A stretch of 64,000 nucleotides of DNA, taken from NCBI RefSeq assembly GCF_027912835.1, contig NZ_CP115768.1:620001-684000 (forward strand). The letters are read 5' to 3'. This DNA is from Paracoccus sediminicola (GTDB taxonomy: Bacteria; Pseudomonadota; Alphaproteobacteria; Rhodobacterales; Rhodobacteraceae). Shown here piece after piece: positions 1-9,105 of this stretch (position 1 is the stretch's first letter; each line of letters starts with the position of its first letter). Position numbers and translations under genes: made by a program. Under the pieces are notes generated by a model, which ran no database searches, was not told the origin of the DNA, and was given only the letters and a program-made list of their open reading frames with translations.

Positions 1-327
1 GACTGGCTGCCCGGCGCTGCTGCCTGCAACTTCACTGGCGAAGCTTCCGCCAAGCCGCGCTGCGCCGCGTGCCTTCAGCGCCGCGCCGCGATCCTGCGCC
101 ATCTGCTTTTTCACCAGCTTGATCGGCGTGCCTTCCTCGCGCAGCGTCTCGCACAGCCCGGCTGCCATACGGATGTCATCGGGCCGGTAATAGCGCCGCC
201 CGTCACGGCGCTTGACGGGAGAGAACAGCGGAAACTGCGCTTCCCAGTATCGCAGCACATGCGGCGCGACCCCGACCAACTGCGAAACTTCGCCAATAGA
301 CCGGAACGCGTCGGCTGCTTTTTTCAT
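1..327 (-). CDS. MerR family transcriptional regulator (3' end cut by window edge)
   Basis: Reading the minus strand from ATG at 327 gives a MerR-type winged-helix domain: an N-terminal part with SIGEVSQLVGVAPHVLRYWE, then RRDGRRYYRPDDI, the usual helix-turn-helix and wing pattern, then an Ala/Arg/Lys-rich linker running off the window at base 1. About 109 codons are visible and no stop is reached. The start lies one base after the ihfA stop codon, so the two are co-transcribed and probably translationally coupled. ihfA followed by a MerR gene is a familiar order in Rhodobacteraceae (recalled, not checked). Effector and target genes cannot be told from this fragment. Confidence 0.85.
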   Translation of the reverse strand, partial: MKKAADAFRSIGEVSQLVGVAPHVLRYWEAQFPLFSPVKRRDGRRYYRPDDIRMAAGLCETLREEGTPIKLVKKQMAQDRGAALKARGAARLGGSFASEVAGSSAGQPV

Positions 328-328
328 G

Positions 329-631
329 TCAGGCCTTGTTGCCGACCGCCACGCGGTCCTTCATCAGATGGGAGGGCCGGAAGCTGAGAACGCGGCGCGG
401 GGTGATCGGCACCTCTTCCCCGGTTTTGGGGTTGCGGCCGATGCGTTCATTCTTGTCGCGCACCGAAAACGTGCCGAAGGACGAGATCTTGACCTGCTCC
501 CCCCGAACGAGCGCATCGGAGATATGGGTCAGAACGCTTTCGACAAGCTGGCCGGATTCATGTCGGGACAGACCCACCTCACGGAACACGGCTTCTGCCA
601 AATCCATCCGGGTCAGTGTGTTGTCGCTCAT
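329..631 (-). CDS. ihfA: Integration host factor subunit alpha
   Basis: 100-residue protein of the HU/IHF fold, matching the usual IHF-alpha length. The start [19 protein letters not shown] and the DNA-binding arm region with [20 protein letters not shown] are typical of IhfA rather than HU; the arm Pro intercalates into DNA. It forms a heterodimer with IHF-beta, not in this window, and bends DNA sharply in nucleoid structure, transcription and recombination. It is the first gene of a minus-strand pair with the downstream MerR gene (gap of one base). The 214-base gap to the divergent dps gene should hold both promoters. Confidence 0.95.
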   Translation of the reverse strand: MSDNTLTRMDLAEAVFREVGLSRHESGQLVESVLTHISDALVRGEQVKISSFGTFSVRDKNERIGRNPKTGEEVPITPRRVLSFRPSHLMKDRVAVGNKA

Positions 632-845
632 TGGTCACCTCTCTCGGCTGCGCGTCAGGATGCAAACTCGGGTTCGGCGAGTCAACATATGAGCGCTGCA
701 TCCGTTCCGTCTTTCCAACGAAAAATCATTGTTATTCGAGTCTTGGCCCGGCTGCCGCGTCGTGCCGCCGCGCCGGGGAACTTTGTCGCGCAGCGCAAGT
801 TGATCGCCAGATCCGCGAGCCGCGGCAGCAGAGAAGGAGACGGAT
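632..845. promoter_or_regulatory. Divergent ihfA / dps intergenic region
   Basis: This 214-base gap separates minus-strand ihfA from plus-strand dps and must contain both promoters. It is GC-rich except for an AT-rich patch around 719-738 (aaaaatcattgttattcg). dps has a clear ribosome binding site, GAGAAGGAG, just before its ATG. I could not identify a confident -35/-10 pair, OxyR site or iron-box. Confidence 0.45.
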
Positions 846-1319
846 ATGAGTGTCGATCTCAAGAGCCTGACAGATAATGCACGCAAGACCTCGATCGAGG
901 TGCTGAACACCCTCGTCGCGGACGGCATCGCCGTCAGCCGTGCGCTGAAACAGGCGCATTGGAATGTGAAAGGACCGGGTTTCATCGGCTTTCACGAGCT
1001 TCTCGACAGCGTCAAGGAACATGTCGATGCCGGCGTCGATGAAATGGCCGAGCGGGTGCAACAGCTTGACGGCACCGCGATCAGCACGGTCGATGAGGTG
1101 GCGAAGGCCACCACGCTGAAGGCCTATCCGACGGATCTGGTCAAGCTGGACGCTCATGCCAAGGCAGTTGCAGAGATGCTGCGCGAATATGGCGGCAAGC
1201 TGCGAGATGGAATCGATACCACCGACGAGGCGGGCGATCCGAACACCGCCGATATCCTCACCGCCGCGTCGAATGACGTGGATAAGGATACCTGGTTCGT
1301 CTCGTCCTATCTGGGCTGA
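846..1319 (+). CDS. dps: Dps family DNA-binding ferritin-like protein
   Basis: 157-residue protein of the Dps family, which assembles into 12-mers, oxidises ferrous iron with peroxide, stores iron and protects DNA in starvation or oxidative stress. The inter-subunit ferroxidase residues are visible with canonical spacing: H38 (in AHWNVKGPGF), H50, D65 and E69 (in DEMAER). The N-terminus is short with only two Lys, so DNA binding by an N-terminal tail is uncertain. A strong Shine-Dalgarno (GAGAAGGAG) fixes the start. It is monocistronic: a strong hairpin terminator follows at 1344-1369. Confidence 0.93.
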   Translation: MSVDLKSLTDNARKTSIEVLNTLVADGIAVSRALKQAHWNVKGPGFIGFHELLDSVKEHVDAGVDEMAERVQQLDGTAISTVDEVAKATTLKAYPTDLVKLDAHAKAVAEMLREYGGKLRDGIDTTDEAGDPNTADILTAASNDVDKDTWFVSSYLG

Positions 1320-1343
1320 GGCTGAATCATCCCGAGCTTGTGA

Positions 1344-1369
1344 GGGGCGTCCCAACGGACGCCCCTTTT
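1344..1369 (+). terminator. Rho-independent terminator after dps
   Basis: Perfect 9-bp stem GGGGCGTCC / GGACGCCCC with a CAAC loop, followed by TTTT. It lies 25 bases after the dps stop and 60 bases before prfC, so it ends the dps transcript. Confidence 0.85.
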
Positions 1370-1428
1370 CCGGTTTGCGGGCCGGCGCGCGGCAGGGTAA
1401 ACGGCGCGGTCAGGAAAGGACGCCCGAA

Positions 1429-3027
1429 ATGACCACCAACCGCCCCGAATTGCCGCCCGAGATCGCCCGCCGCCGCACCTTCGCGATCATCAGCCACCCG
1501 GATGCCGGCAAGACCACGCTGACCGAGAAATTCCTGCTGTTCGGCGGCGCGATCCAGATGGCCGGGCAGGTCCGCGCCAAGGGCGAGGCGCGGCGCACCC
1601 GGTCCGACTTCATGAAGATGGAACAGGACCGGGGGATCTCGGTCTCGGCTTCGGCGATGTCCTTCGAATACAAGGATTTCCGTTACAATCTTGTCGATAC
1701 GCCCGGCCACTCGGATTTCTCCGAGGACACCTATCGCACGCTGACGGCGGTGGATGCGGCGATCATGGTCATCGACGGGGCGAAGGGCGTCGAAAGTCAG
1801 ACCCGCAAGCTGTTCGAGGTCTGCCGGCTGCGCGATCTGCCGATCCTGACCTTCTGCAACAAAATGGACCGCGAAAGCCGCGACACATTCGAGATCATCG
1901 ACGAAATCCAGGAAAACCTGGCGATCGACGTGGCACCGGCAAGCTGGCCCATCGGCGTTGGGCGGGACTTCATCGGCGCCTATGACCTGCTGAACGACCG
2001 GCTGGAGATCATGGACCGCGCCGACCGGAACAAGGTTGCCGAAACCGTGAAGATCACCGGCATCGACGATCCGAAACTGGCCGAGCACATCCCCGAGGAA
2101 CAGCTCAACAAGCTGCGCGAAGAGATTGAAATGGCGCGGGAACTGCTGCCCGCCTTCGACCGGAAATCGTTCCTCGAAGGGCATCTGACCCCGATCTGGT
2201 TCGGCAGCGCGATCAACAGTTTCGGCGTGCGCGAGCTGATGGACGGGATCGGAAGTTACGGCCCCGAGCCGCAGCCCCAGAACGCCGCCGAGCGCCAGAT
2301 CTCGCCCGAGGAAAAGAAGGTTTCGGGCTTCGTCTTCAAGGTGCAGGCCAATATGGACCCCAAGCATCGTGACCGGGTGGCCTTCGTACGGCTCGCCTCG
2401 GGGCATTTCGAGCGCGGGATGAAGCTGCTGCATGTGCGCAGCAAGAAGCCGATGGCGGTCAGCAACCCGGTGCTGTTCCTCGCCGCCGACCGCGAACTGG
2501 CCGAAGAGGCCTGGGCGGGGGACATTATCGGCATTCCGAACCACGGCCAGCTTCGCATCGGCGATGCGCTGACCGAGGGCGAGGCGCTGCGCTTTACCGG
2601 AATTCCATCCTTCGCGCCGGAATTGCTGCAATCGGTGCGGGCAACCGATCCGATGAAGGCCAAGCATCTGGAAAAGGCACTGATGCAATTCGCCGAGGAG
2701 GGTGCTGCCAAGGTGTTCAAACCGCAGATCGGCTCTGGCTTTATCGTCGGCGTGGTGGGCGCGCTGCAATTCGAGGTGCTGGCCAGCCGGATCGAGCTGG
2801 AATACGGCATCCCGGTGCGGTTCGAGCCGTCGCAATTCACCTCGGCCCGCTGGCTGGCGGGGCCTCAGGACAAGGTCGAGGCTTTTGCCAATGCCAACAA
2901 GCAGCATATGGCGACGGATCACGACGGGGATCAGGTCTATCTGACGCGGCTGCAATGGGACATCGACCGGGTCGAGCGCGACCATCCCGAGCTGAAGCTG
3001 ACCGCGACCAAAGAGATGATGGTCTGA
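1429..3027 (+). CDS. prfC: Peptide chain release factor 3 (RF3)
   Basis: 532-residue translational GTPase; E. coli RF3 is 529. RF3 releases RF1/RF2 from the ribosome after peptide release. G-domain motifs appear in order: P-loop SHPDAGKTTL, a switch I region with RGISVSASAM, G3 DTPGHSDF and G4 NKMD, followed by the domain II beta-barrel and the RF3-type C-terminal domain. ATG at 1429 (TTNRPELPPEIARRRTFAIISHPDAGK) gives the expected distance to the P-loop; the frame is open further upstream but that part has no family character and would cross the dps terminator. Candidate ribosome binding site AGGAAAGGA lies upstream. Confidence 0.95.
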   Translation: MTTNRPELPPEIARRRTFAIISHPDAGKTTLTEKFLLFGGAIQMAGQVRAKGEARRTRSDFMKMEQDRGISVSASAMSFEYKDFRYNLVDTPGHSDFSEDTYRTLTAVDAAIMVIDGAKGVESQTRKLFEVCRLRDLPILTFCNKMDRESRDTFEIIDEIQENLAIDVAPASWPIGVGRDFIGAYDLLNDRLEIMDRADRNKVAETVKITGIDDPKLAEHIPEEQLNKLREEIEMARELLPAFDRKSFLEGHLTPIWFGSAINSFGVRELMDGIGSYGPEPQPQNAAERQISPEEKKVSGFVFKVQANMDPKHRDRVAFVRLASGHFERGMKLLHVRSKKPMAVSNPVLFLAADRELAEEAWAGDIIGIPNHGQLRIGDALTEGEALRFTGIPSFAPELLQSVRATDPMKAKHLEKALMQFAEEGAAKVFKPQIGSGFIVGVVGALQFEVLASRIELEYGIPVRFEPSQFTSARWLAGPQDKVEAFANANKQHMATDHDGDQVYLTRLQWDIDRVERDHPELKLTATKEMMV

Positions 3028-3193
3028 GCCGCGATACCGGCGGCTCGGGGCGTGCAAAGCTGTCACGAAGCATGTGTACCGCGCCTACACAATCCCGCGG
3101 GGTCATGGCCAAGCGGTTGAAATCCCGCTTATCGCGCGCCATCTCCTGTTCGCAGAGCCGCGCGCTGCGCGTGGCGAGGGAAAGGATTTGCGC

Positions 3194-3562
3194 ATGCGGG
3201 CAGCGGCGATGATGCTGGGGGTGATTGGCGGGCTGATGGCGCTGATGGTCGGGTTCTTCAGCTATGGCTTCATCGAACTCAGCAGCCGCAGTGCCGCCTT
3301 TGCCGAGACATTCGGCGCGATCGAGAATGCCGAGATGATCCGCATCGCGAGCCTGATCTCGCCGCTTCTGGCAATCGCCGGGGGCGCGATGGCCATGGCC
3401 CGTGCGCTTTGGGGCGGGGTGCTGCTGCTGATCGCGGGCGGGCTGATGCTCTATGCGTTCGGACTCGGCATCTTTACCATTTTCCCCATCGGTTTCTGCT
3501 TTACCGCCGGGCTGCTGGCGCTTGCCGCGCGCAGGCCGGATGTGCCGAAAGCGCATTTCTGA
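3194..3562 (+). CDS. Small multi-pass membrane protein, unknown function
   Basis: 122-residue hydrophobic protein with about four predicted transmembrane segments: MMLGVIGGLMALMVGFFSYGF near the N-terminus, then around residues 57-72 (ISPLLAIAGGAMAMARAL), 75-90 (GGVLLLIAGGLMLYAFG) and 93-115 (IFTIFPIGFCFTAGLLALA). No catalytic motif or recognised family. ATG at 3194 was chosen because GAGGGAAAGGA lies just upstream; the frame is open to 3074 with no hydrophobic or family signal. It follows prfC after 166 bases that hold no clear terminator. Confidence 0.6.
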   Translation: MRAAAMMLGVIGGLMALMVGFFSYGFIELSSRSAAFAETFGAIENAEMIRIASLISPLLAIAGGAMAMARALWGGVLLLIAGGLMLYAFGLGIFTIFPIGFCFTAGLLALAARRPDVPKAHF

Positions 3563-3636
3563 TCGGATGCCGGACGAGCCGTCGACGCCGGATCGGATAT
3601 TTCGGTCAGGGTGAGACCGGCGCGTTTCTGCCTGCC

Positions 3637-4434
3637 TCAATCCGTGCGGTGTCTGCGGATGGGGACATGCGCCAGATTTGCTTCGGGAAAGGCGATGGAG
3701 CCGGGCAGCCAGAACCGTGCCTCAACCGAGAAGGGGCGGGTGCCTGCGATGCCCATATGTGGCACTTCGAAATTGATCTCGTCACGGCCGAGCGTCGGGT
3801 GGGCCATGTCGATCATCAGCCCCGCCATCGCCGCCAGACCGGGCGGGGGTGCCGCGAGGATAAGCTGATCGGCGCTGGCGATGTCCCAGCGTCTGTCCTG
3901 ACCCGTCTCGCTCCAGCCGAAGACAAAAAGCGGGCGGTCCTCGGGCCCGTCGAGCCTCTGGGGGCTGGAGATCTCCGGGTCCGCAAACGGGTGGCGCGAG
4001 ACCTGTTGCGGCGTGTGATGATAGCCGGAATATCGCGTGTGACTGGCGATGCGAAGCCCGGAGAGGGACGGGCCGGGGCGCTCGACACTGGCATAGAAGC
4101 TTTTGGTCAGGCTGCGTTCATGGGTCAGGTTGAGACCTGCCCAGTCACGTCCCGAGAACAGAAGATGCAGGAGCCATAGCCCGAAGAGCCGATAGCCCTC
4201 GGGCATGGCGTAGCCGTCGAAGCCGAAGGTGCGGTCCCGGATCGTGAAGGGCGCGCTGTCGCCTCCGATCCATTCGATCTGGCGCCGGAAGCCGGTGTCG
4301 ATCACCAGACCGTCGAAGTCGAGATGGTCGGGGAGCTCTGGCGGAAAATCCTCGGCCCGGAGGAGAAGCTCGTCTTCGGGGGTCTGTGCCGCCAGCTTTG
4401 CGGCCAGGTCACGATATGGGAACAGGTCATTCAT
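3637..4434 (-). CDS. Unrecognised 265-residue soluble protein
   Basis: I do not recognise this family. It encodes 265 residues with no signal peptide or membrane segment, rich in aromatic and acidic residues. Notable stretches are FTIRDRTFGFDGYAMPEGYR, a His-rich SGYHHTPQQVSRHPF in the middle, and DRPLFVFGWSETG. Codon use and composition match neighbouring genuine genes, and there is no equally convincing frame on the other strand. It lies downstream of pdhC on the same strand, but a strong terminator at 4477-4503 separates them, so it probably has its own promoter in a very short gap. A weak AAGG ribosome binding site lies about 10 bases before ATG. Confidence 0.6.
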   Translation of the reverse strand: MNDLFPYRDLAAKLAAQTPEDELLLRAEDFPPELPDHLDFDGLVIDTGFRRQIEWIGGDSAPFTIRDRTFGFDGYAMPEGYRLFGLWLLHLLFSGRDWAGLNLTHERSLTKSFYASVERPGPSLSGLRIASHTRYSGYHHTPQQVSRHPFADPEISSPQRLDGPEDRPLFVFGWSETGQDRRWDIASADQLILAAPPPGLAAMAGLMIDMAHPTLGRDEINFEVPHMGIAGTRPFSVEARFWLPGSIAFPEANLAHVPIRRHRTD

Positions 4435-4476
4435 CTGCGGCCTTTCGGGGTGGATATGCCTGCGGAAGCCGCCACG

Positions 4477-4503
4477 AAAAAAAGGGGCCGCGTGGCCCCT
4501 TTC
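4477..4503 (-). terminator. Rho-independent terminator of the pdh cluster
   Basis: Read on the minus strand: stem AGGGGCC / GGCCCCT with loop ACGC, followed by a run of seven T (the A-run at 4477-4483 of the plus strand, shared with the stem edge). It sits 22 bases after the pdhC stop, so it ends the pdhABC transcript. Confidence 0.88.
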
Positions 4504-4524
4504 GTCGGTTCGTCGTTGCGTGGT

Positions 4525-5880
4525 TCAGGCCAGCATCCCCATCGGGTTTTCCAGATGCGCGACGATGCGTTCCAGAAGCTGCGCGCCGAGCGCGCCGTCG
4601 ATGACGCGGTGATCGACCGAGAGGGTCATGGACATGACGTTGCGGATCACGACCTCGCCGGCCTCGACGACCGGGGTCTGGATGCCCGAGCCGACGGCGA
4701 GGATCGCGCCGTGGGGCGGGTTGATGACCGCGTCGAAATTCTCGATCCCGAACATGCCGAGATTCGAGATCGCGAAGCTGCCGCCCTGATATTCATGCGG
4801 AGCGAGTTTCTTCGACTTCGCGCGGCTGGCCAGATCCTTCATCTCGGCGGACAGGGCCGACAGCGTCTTCTGCTGCGCGTCCTTCAGCACCGGGGTGAAC
4901 AGCCCGCCTTCGATGGCGACGGCCACGGCCACATCCGAGGGCTTGAGCTTGAGGATGCGGTCGCCGGCCCAGACGGCATTGGCGTCCGGCACTTCCTGCA
5001 GGGCAAGCGCGCAGGCCTTGATGATGAAGTCGTTGACCGACAGCTTCACGCCGCGCTCTTCGAGCTGCTTGTTCAGTTGTGCGCGGAACTTCATCAGCTC
5101 GTCCAGCTTGGCCGAGCGGCGCAGATAGAAATGCGGGATGGTCTGCTTGGCCTCGCCCAGACGCTGCGCGATGGTGCGGCGCATCCCGTCCAGCTTGATT
5201 TCTTCGGTTTCGCGGTCCTCATACATCTTGAGGATGGCGTCGGCGGAGGGTCCGGCCGGGGCCGATGCCGCGGCGGAGGCGGCGGGCGCGTCGGATTTCG
5301 CCGCGTCGGCTTTGGCCGGGGCGGCGCCGGGCTTGGCGTCCTCGACATCGGCCTTCACGATCCGGCCATTCGGACCAGAGCCCTTGATCTGGGCGAGATC
5401 CAGCCCCTTGTCGGCGGCGATCCGGCGGGCGAGGGGCGAGGCGAAGATACGCCCGCCATCGCCGGATTTCGGCGCGGGCGGGGCCTTGCCGGTTTCGGCC
5501 TTGGGTGCCTCGGCCTTTTCTGGCTTGGCATCGTCTTTGCCCGAGCCCTCATCAGCGTTCTTGTCGGTGTCCTTCGGCGCGTCGGCCTTGGCCTCGCCGC
5601 CGCCGGAGGAGACATCGCCGATATCGTCGGCGCTTTCCCCTTCTTCCAGAAGAACGGCGATGGGCGTGTTGACCTTCACCCCTTCGCTGCCTTCCTCGAT
5701 CAGGATCTTGCCGATCTTGCCTTCATCGACGGCCTCGAATTCCATCGTGGCCTTGTCGGTCTCGATCTCGGCGATGATGTCGCCCGAGCTGACCTCGTCA
5801 CCTTCCTTGACCAGCCATTTGGCCAGCGTCCCCTCCTCCATGGTCGGGGACAGGGCGGGCATCAGGATTTCCGTGGGCAT
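4525..5880 (-). CDS. pdhC: Pyruvate dehydrogenase E2, dihydrolipoamide acetyltransferase
   Basis: 451-residue core subunit of the pyruvate dehydrogenase complex; transfers acetyl groups from lipoyl-lysine to CoA. Domains in order: one lipoyl domain (about 1-80) with the lipoylated K43 in ETDKATMEF; an Ala/Pro/Asp/Lys-rich linker (about 85-145); a peripheral-subunit-binding domain ([17 protein letters not shown]...GPNGRI, about 150-185); a second Ala-rich linker; and the acyltransferase domain with catalytic H424 and D428 in VDHRVIDGA. It is the last gene of pdhA-pdhB-pdhC, 13 bases after pdhB. No E3 (lpd) gene is present in the window. Confidence 0.95.
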   Translation of the reverse strand: MPTEILMPALSPTMEEGTLAKWLVKEGDEVSSGDIIAEIETDKATMEFEAVDEGKIGKILIEEGSEGVKVNTPIAVLLEEGESADDIGDVSSGGGEAKADAPKDTDKNADEGSGKDDAKPEKAEAPKAETGKAPPAPKSGDGGRIFASPLARRIAADKGLDLAQIKGSGPNGRIVKADVEDAKPGAAPAKADAAKSDAPAASAAASAPAGPSADAILKMYEDRETEEIKLDGMRRTIAQRLGEAKQTIPHFYLRRSAKLDELMKFRAQLNKQLEERGVKLSVNDFIIKACALALQEVPDANAVWAGDRILKLKPSDVAVAVAIEGGLFTPVLKDAQQKTLSALSAEMKDLASRAKSKKLAPHEYQGGSFAISNLGMFGIENFDAVINPPHGAILAVGSGIQTPVVEAGEVVIRNVMSMTLSVDHRVIDGALGAQLLERIVAHLENPMGMLA

Positions 5881-7312
5881 GGTCGTCCCTCCCTTACTTG
5901 TAGGTCACTTTTTTCACCGCCTCGACGACTTCGTCAGAGGTGATGAGGGCGTGTTTTTCAAGATTGGCGGCATAGGGCATCGGCACGTCCTTGCCGGTGC
6001 AGTTGATGACCGGCGCGTCGAGATAGTCGAAGGCGTTTTCCATCACATAGGCCGACAGGTGGTTGCCGATCGAGCCGACCGGGAAGCCTTCCTCGACGGT
6101 GATCATGCGGTTGGTCTTTTTCACCGATTCAATGACCGTGCCGTAATCGAGCGGGCGCAGCGTGCGCAGGTCGATCACCTCGGCCTCGATCCCGTCCTCG
6201 GCCAGCTTGTCGGCGGCTTCCAGCGAATGGGCCATGCCGATGCCGAAGCTGACGATGGTCACATCCTTGCCTTCGCGGGCGATGCGGGCCTTGCCGAAGG
6301 GGATGGTGAAATCCTCGAGATCCGGCACGTCGAAGCTGCGGCCATAGAGGATCTCGTTTTCGAGGAAGATCACAGGGTTGGGGTCGCGAATGGCGGTTTT
6401 CAGCAGGCCCTTCGCATCGGCGGCGGTATAGGGCATGACGACCTTCAGCCCGGGAACCGAGCTATACCATGCCGCATAATCCTGGCTGTGCTGCGCCGCC
6501 ACGCGGGCCGCAGCGCCGTTCGGGCCGCGGAACACCATCGGCGCGCCCATCTGGCCGCCGGACATATACAGCGTCTTGGCCGCCGAGTTGATGATCTGAT
6601 CCATCGCCTGCATGGCGAAGTTGAAGGTCATGAACTCGACAATCGGGCGCAGCCCGCCAAACGAGGCGCCGACCCCGATGCCGGTGAAGCCATGTTCGGA
6701 GATCGGCGTGTCGACGATCCGCTTCGGGCCGAATTCGTCCAGCAGACCCTGGCTGATCTTGTAAGCGCCCTGATATTCGCCGACTTCCTCGCCCATCAGG
6801 AACACCGTGTCGTCGCGGCGCATTTCCTCGGCCATGGCATCGCGCAGCGCCTCGCGGACGGTCTGCTGCTTCATCTCGGTGCCTTCTGGCCAGTCGGGCG
6901 AGCGGTCGGGGGCGGGGGTCTTGACCTCGGCCACGGCAGAGGTGGTTTCGCCCTTCTCGTCCTTGGAGTTCTCGCCTTCGCCCGTCTGGGCGGGCGGTTC
7001 TTCCGAGGCGCTGTCATCGCCGCCGCTGTCGCCGCCGGACGAGGCAGCCTCGATGTCTTCGGCGCTTTCGCCTTCCTCGATCATCACGGCGATGGGGGTG
7101 TTGACCTTCACGCCCTCGGACCCCTCGTCGATCAGGATCTTGCCGAGGATGCCTTCATCCACCGCTTCGAATTCCATCGTCGCCTTGTCGGTTTCGATTT
7201 CGGCGATGATGTCACCCGCCGAAACGGTGTCGCCTTCTTTCTTGAGCCATTTCGCCAGCGTCCCTTCCTCCATGGTCGGGGACAGGGCGGGCATGAGGAT
7301 TTCGGTAGCCAT
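5635..7312. repeat. Duplicated lipoyl-domain coding sequence (start of pdhC and start of pdhB)
   Basis: The first about 80 codons of pdhC (5635-5880) and pdhB (about 7067-7312) encode almost the same lipoyl domain, differing at only a handful of positions (for example KK versus VK at residues 23-24 and IL versus KI near residue 54). The pair forms a direct repeat about 1.43 kb apart that could recombine or keep itself similar by gene conversion. Confidence 0.75.
5894..7312 (-). CDS. pdhB: Pyruvate dehydrogenase E1 beta subunit with its own lipoyl domain
   Basis: 472 residues: an N-terminal lipoyl domain (about 1-80, K43 in ETDKATMEF), an acidic Ser/Gly/Glu linker (about 85-140) and a transketolase-type E1-beta domain beginning near [18 protein letters not shown] and containing [24 protein letters not shown] and [15 protein letters not shown]. 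With E1-alpha it forms the ThDP-dependent decarboxylase. A lipoyl domain on E1-beta is an established feature of many alphaproteobacterial complexes. ATG at 7312 begins directly at the lipoyl domain ([12 protein letters not shown]), so the longer reading frame is discarded. It lies 14 bases after pdhA. Confidence 0.95.
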   Translation of the reverse strand: MATEILMPALSPTMEEGTLAKWLKKEGDTVSAGDIIAEIETDKATMEFEAVDEGILGKILIDEGSEGVKVNTPIAVMIEEGESAEDIEAASSGGDSGGDDSASEEPPAQTGEGENSKDEKGETTSAVAEVKTPAPDRSPDWPEGTEMKQQTVREALRDAMAEEMRRDDTVFLMGEEVGEYQGAYKISQGLLDEFGPKRIVDTPISEHGFTGIGVGASFGGLRPIVEFMTFNFAMQAMDQIINSAAKTLYMSGGQMGAPMVFRGPNGAAARVAAQHSQDYAAWYSSVPGLKVVMPYTAADAKGLLKTAIRDPNPVIFLENEILYGRSFDVPDLEDFTIPFGKARIAREGKDVTIVSFGIGMAHSLEAADKLAEDGIEAEVIDLRTLRPLDYGTVIESVKKTNRMITVEEGFPVGSIGNHLSAYVMENAFDYLDAPVINCTGKDVPMPYAANLEKHALITSDEVVEAVKKVTYK

Positions 7313-7326
7313 TCTTTTTCCCTCCC

Positions 7327-8427
7327 TTACGCGTCTTCGTCCTGGGGCGCCACGTCGGCATAGATGTCTGTCCACAGCTCATCCAGCGCCGGTTCCGGGC
7401 TTTCCTTGGCGAATTCGGCGGATTGGTTGACGATGTCCTTGATTTCCTTGTCGATGGATTTGAGATCGTCCTCGGATGCGTGCTTGCCTTGCAGCAGCAT
7501 GGCGCGGATGCCCTCGATCGGGTCGCGCTCTTCGCGCATCTTCTGGACCTCTTCGCGGGACCGGTATTTCGCCGGGTCCGACATGGAATGGCCGCGATAG
7601 CGATAGGTCATGATTTCCAGGATATACGGCCCCTTGCCGGCGCGGCAGTGGGCGACGGCTTTCTCGCCCGCTTCCTTGACGGCCAGCACATCCATGCCGT
7701 CCACCTGCTCGCCGGGGATGCCGAAGGCTTCGCCACGGCCGAAAAGCGAGGTCGACTTGGTCGAGCGCTTGACCGAGGTGCCCATCGCATACTGGTTGTT
7801 CTCGATCACGAAGATCACCGGCAGATCCCACAGCTCGGCCATGTTGTAGGTTTCATAGACCTGGCCCTGGTTGGCGGCGCCGTCACCGAAATAGGTGAAG
7901 GTGACACGGTCGTTTTCCAGATATTTGTCGGCAAAGGCGAGCCCGGCCCCGAGCGGCACCTGGGCGGCGACGATGCCGTGGCCGCCATAGAAATGCTTCT
8001 CCTTGGAGAACATGTGCATCGAGCCGCCCTTCCCCTTGGAATAGCCGCCCTCGCGGCCGGTCAGCTCGGCCATGACGCCGTTCGGGTCCATGCCGCAGGC
8101 CAGCATATGCCCGTGATCGCGATAGGAGGTGACGCGCTTGTCGCCTTCCTCGGCGGCGGCTTCCAGCCCGACGACGACGGCTTCCTGACCGATATACAGG
8201 TGACAGAAACCGCCGATCAGGCCCATGCCGTAAAGCTGGCCGGCCTTTTCCTCGAATCGGCGGATCAGGAGCATGTCCTTGTAGTATTTCAGCAGTTCGT
8301 CCTTCGACACGTTCGGCTTGGCACTGCTTTTCGACGAGCTCGACGCGCTGCGCGAACCGGAGCCTGCACTGCGCGAGCGCGTGCTTCTGGTGGTTGTGGA
8401 CTTGGTGGCTGCGGGTTTCCTGGCCAT
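7327..8427 (-). CDS. pdhA: Pyruvate dehydrogenase E1 alpha subunit
   Basis: 366-residue ThDP-dependent E1-alpha. Visible: [20 protein letters not shown] near residues 55-75, the ThDP/Mg motif [12 protein letters not shown] continuing to [10 protein letters not shown], and the active-site loop [13 protein letters not shown]. An unusual N-terminal tail (residues 2-37) consists almost only of Ser, Thr, Lys, Arg, Ala and Gly before the fold starts at [13 protein letters not shown] at 8427 has an excellent Shine-Dalgarno (GGAGGTAACC). It is the first gene of pdhABC, with a candidate promoter/operator just upstream (8453-8502). Confidence 0.95.
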   Translation of the reverse strand: MARKPAATKSTTTRSTRSRSAGSGSRSASSSSKSSAKPNVSKDELLKYYKDMLLIRRFEEKAGQLYGMGLIGGFCHLYIGQEAVVVGLEAAAEEGDKRVTSYRDHGHMLACGMDPNGVMAELTGREGGYSKGKGGSMHMFSKEKHFYGGHGIVAAQVPLGAGLAFADKYLENDRVTFTYFGDGAANQGQVYETYNMAELWDLPVIFVIENNQYAMGTSVKRSTKSTSLFGRGEAFGIPGEQVDGMDVLAVKEAGEKAVAHCRAGKGPYILEIMTYRYRGHSMSDPAKYRSREEVQKMREERDPIEGIRAMLLQGKHASEDDLKSIDKEIKDIVNQSAEFAKESPEPALDELWTDIYADVAPQDEDA

Positions 8428-8452
8428 GCGGGTTACCTCCTGCAAGCTGGCG

Positions 8453-8502
8453 GGATAGTTCAGCGTTAAACTATCCGTAGCGCATCGCCGCGGGGGCTGC
8501 AA
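8453..8502 (-). promoter_or_regulatory. Candidate pdhA promoter with overlapping palindromic operator
   Basis: Seen on the minus strand: TTGCAG (8497-8502), a 17-base spacer, then TACGGA (8474-8479) as a weak -10. Overlapping the -10 is a perfect inverted repeat, GGATAGTT (8453-8460) and AACTATCC (8469-8476), with an 8-base spacer. The palindrome ends 26 bases before the pdhA ATG. A repressor bound here would block initiation. The regulator is not known from this window. Confidence 0.5.
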
Positions 8503-8599
8503 TCGGCGATCTCGAAGACGGAACACTATCAAATGAAGCCGTGAAATCGCCCCAACTCAGGGATCCGCGACCGGGTGAAACAGGTGACGCGCGCGGGGG

Positions 8600-8893
8600 T
8601 TAGCGGATGATGACCTCGTCCGGGCGCATCAGCCCCAGAACCTCGCGGGCGCGCTCGTCCAGCAGGTCGAGATCGAGATAATCATCGGAGAGGCGGTGGG
8701 TGAGATTCTCCATCTCGTCCACCTCGGCCTGAAGCGCGTCGCGTTCGGCCCGCAGGGTCTCGGTCTCGGCCTCGAGCTGAATGCGGCGCATCAGCCCCGA
8801 CGGCCCCTGCACGGCGGCGAAGGCGAAATAGAGGCTGGCCAGCACGGCCAGAAGAACGATGACGATCGCCGAAAGCGACAGGCGCTGTGACAT
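8600..8893 (-). CDS. ftsB: Septum formation initiator FtsB/DivIC family
   Basis: 97-residue bitopic membrane protein: short cytoplasmic start, one transmembrane helix (about 7-28, SAIVIVLLAVLASLYFAFAAV), then a coiled coil (LEAETETLRAERDALQAEVDEMENL) and a C-terminal segment ending RAREVLGLMRPDEVIIR, typical of FtsB. In the divisome FtsB pairs with FtsL and FtsQ. ATG at 8893 gives a standard length; the frame continues upstream to 8974 without family signal. It lies directly upstream of pdhA on the same strand, with 172 bases between holding the pdhA promoter. ftsB beside pdhABC is a common alphaproteobacterial arrangement (recalled). Confidence 0.85.
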   Translation of the reverse strand: MSQRLSLSAIVIVLLAVLASLYFAFAAVQGPSGLMRRIQLEAETETLRAERDALQAEVDEMENLTHRLSDDYLDLDLLDERAREVLGLMRPDEVIIR

Positions 8894-9105
8894 GGGCTGC
8901 CCCGGTTGCGGCCTTCTTCGGGCCTTTGGGCGCATATTTGCACGAATGGCGGCGCGACGGAAGCGCTGCTGCACCGCTGATTTCCGGCGATTTTCCGCCG
9001 ATCCACCCGGCGGCGGCGCATCCCATTGTTATACATGTTGCTGCAACCCTTGCGTGTCGGGTTGAATTTTCTCGCGGGAGGAATGGAGGGGATTGGAGTG
9101 GGGAG

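Noticed and set aside
5094..5348. A minus-strand frame rich in Pro and Arg inside pdhC
   Set aside because: It is a shifted reading of the Ala/Pro linker of E2 and has no start signal.
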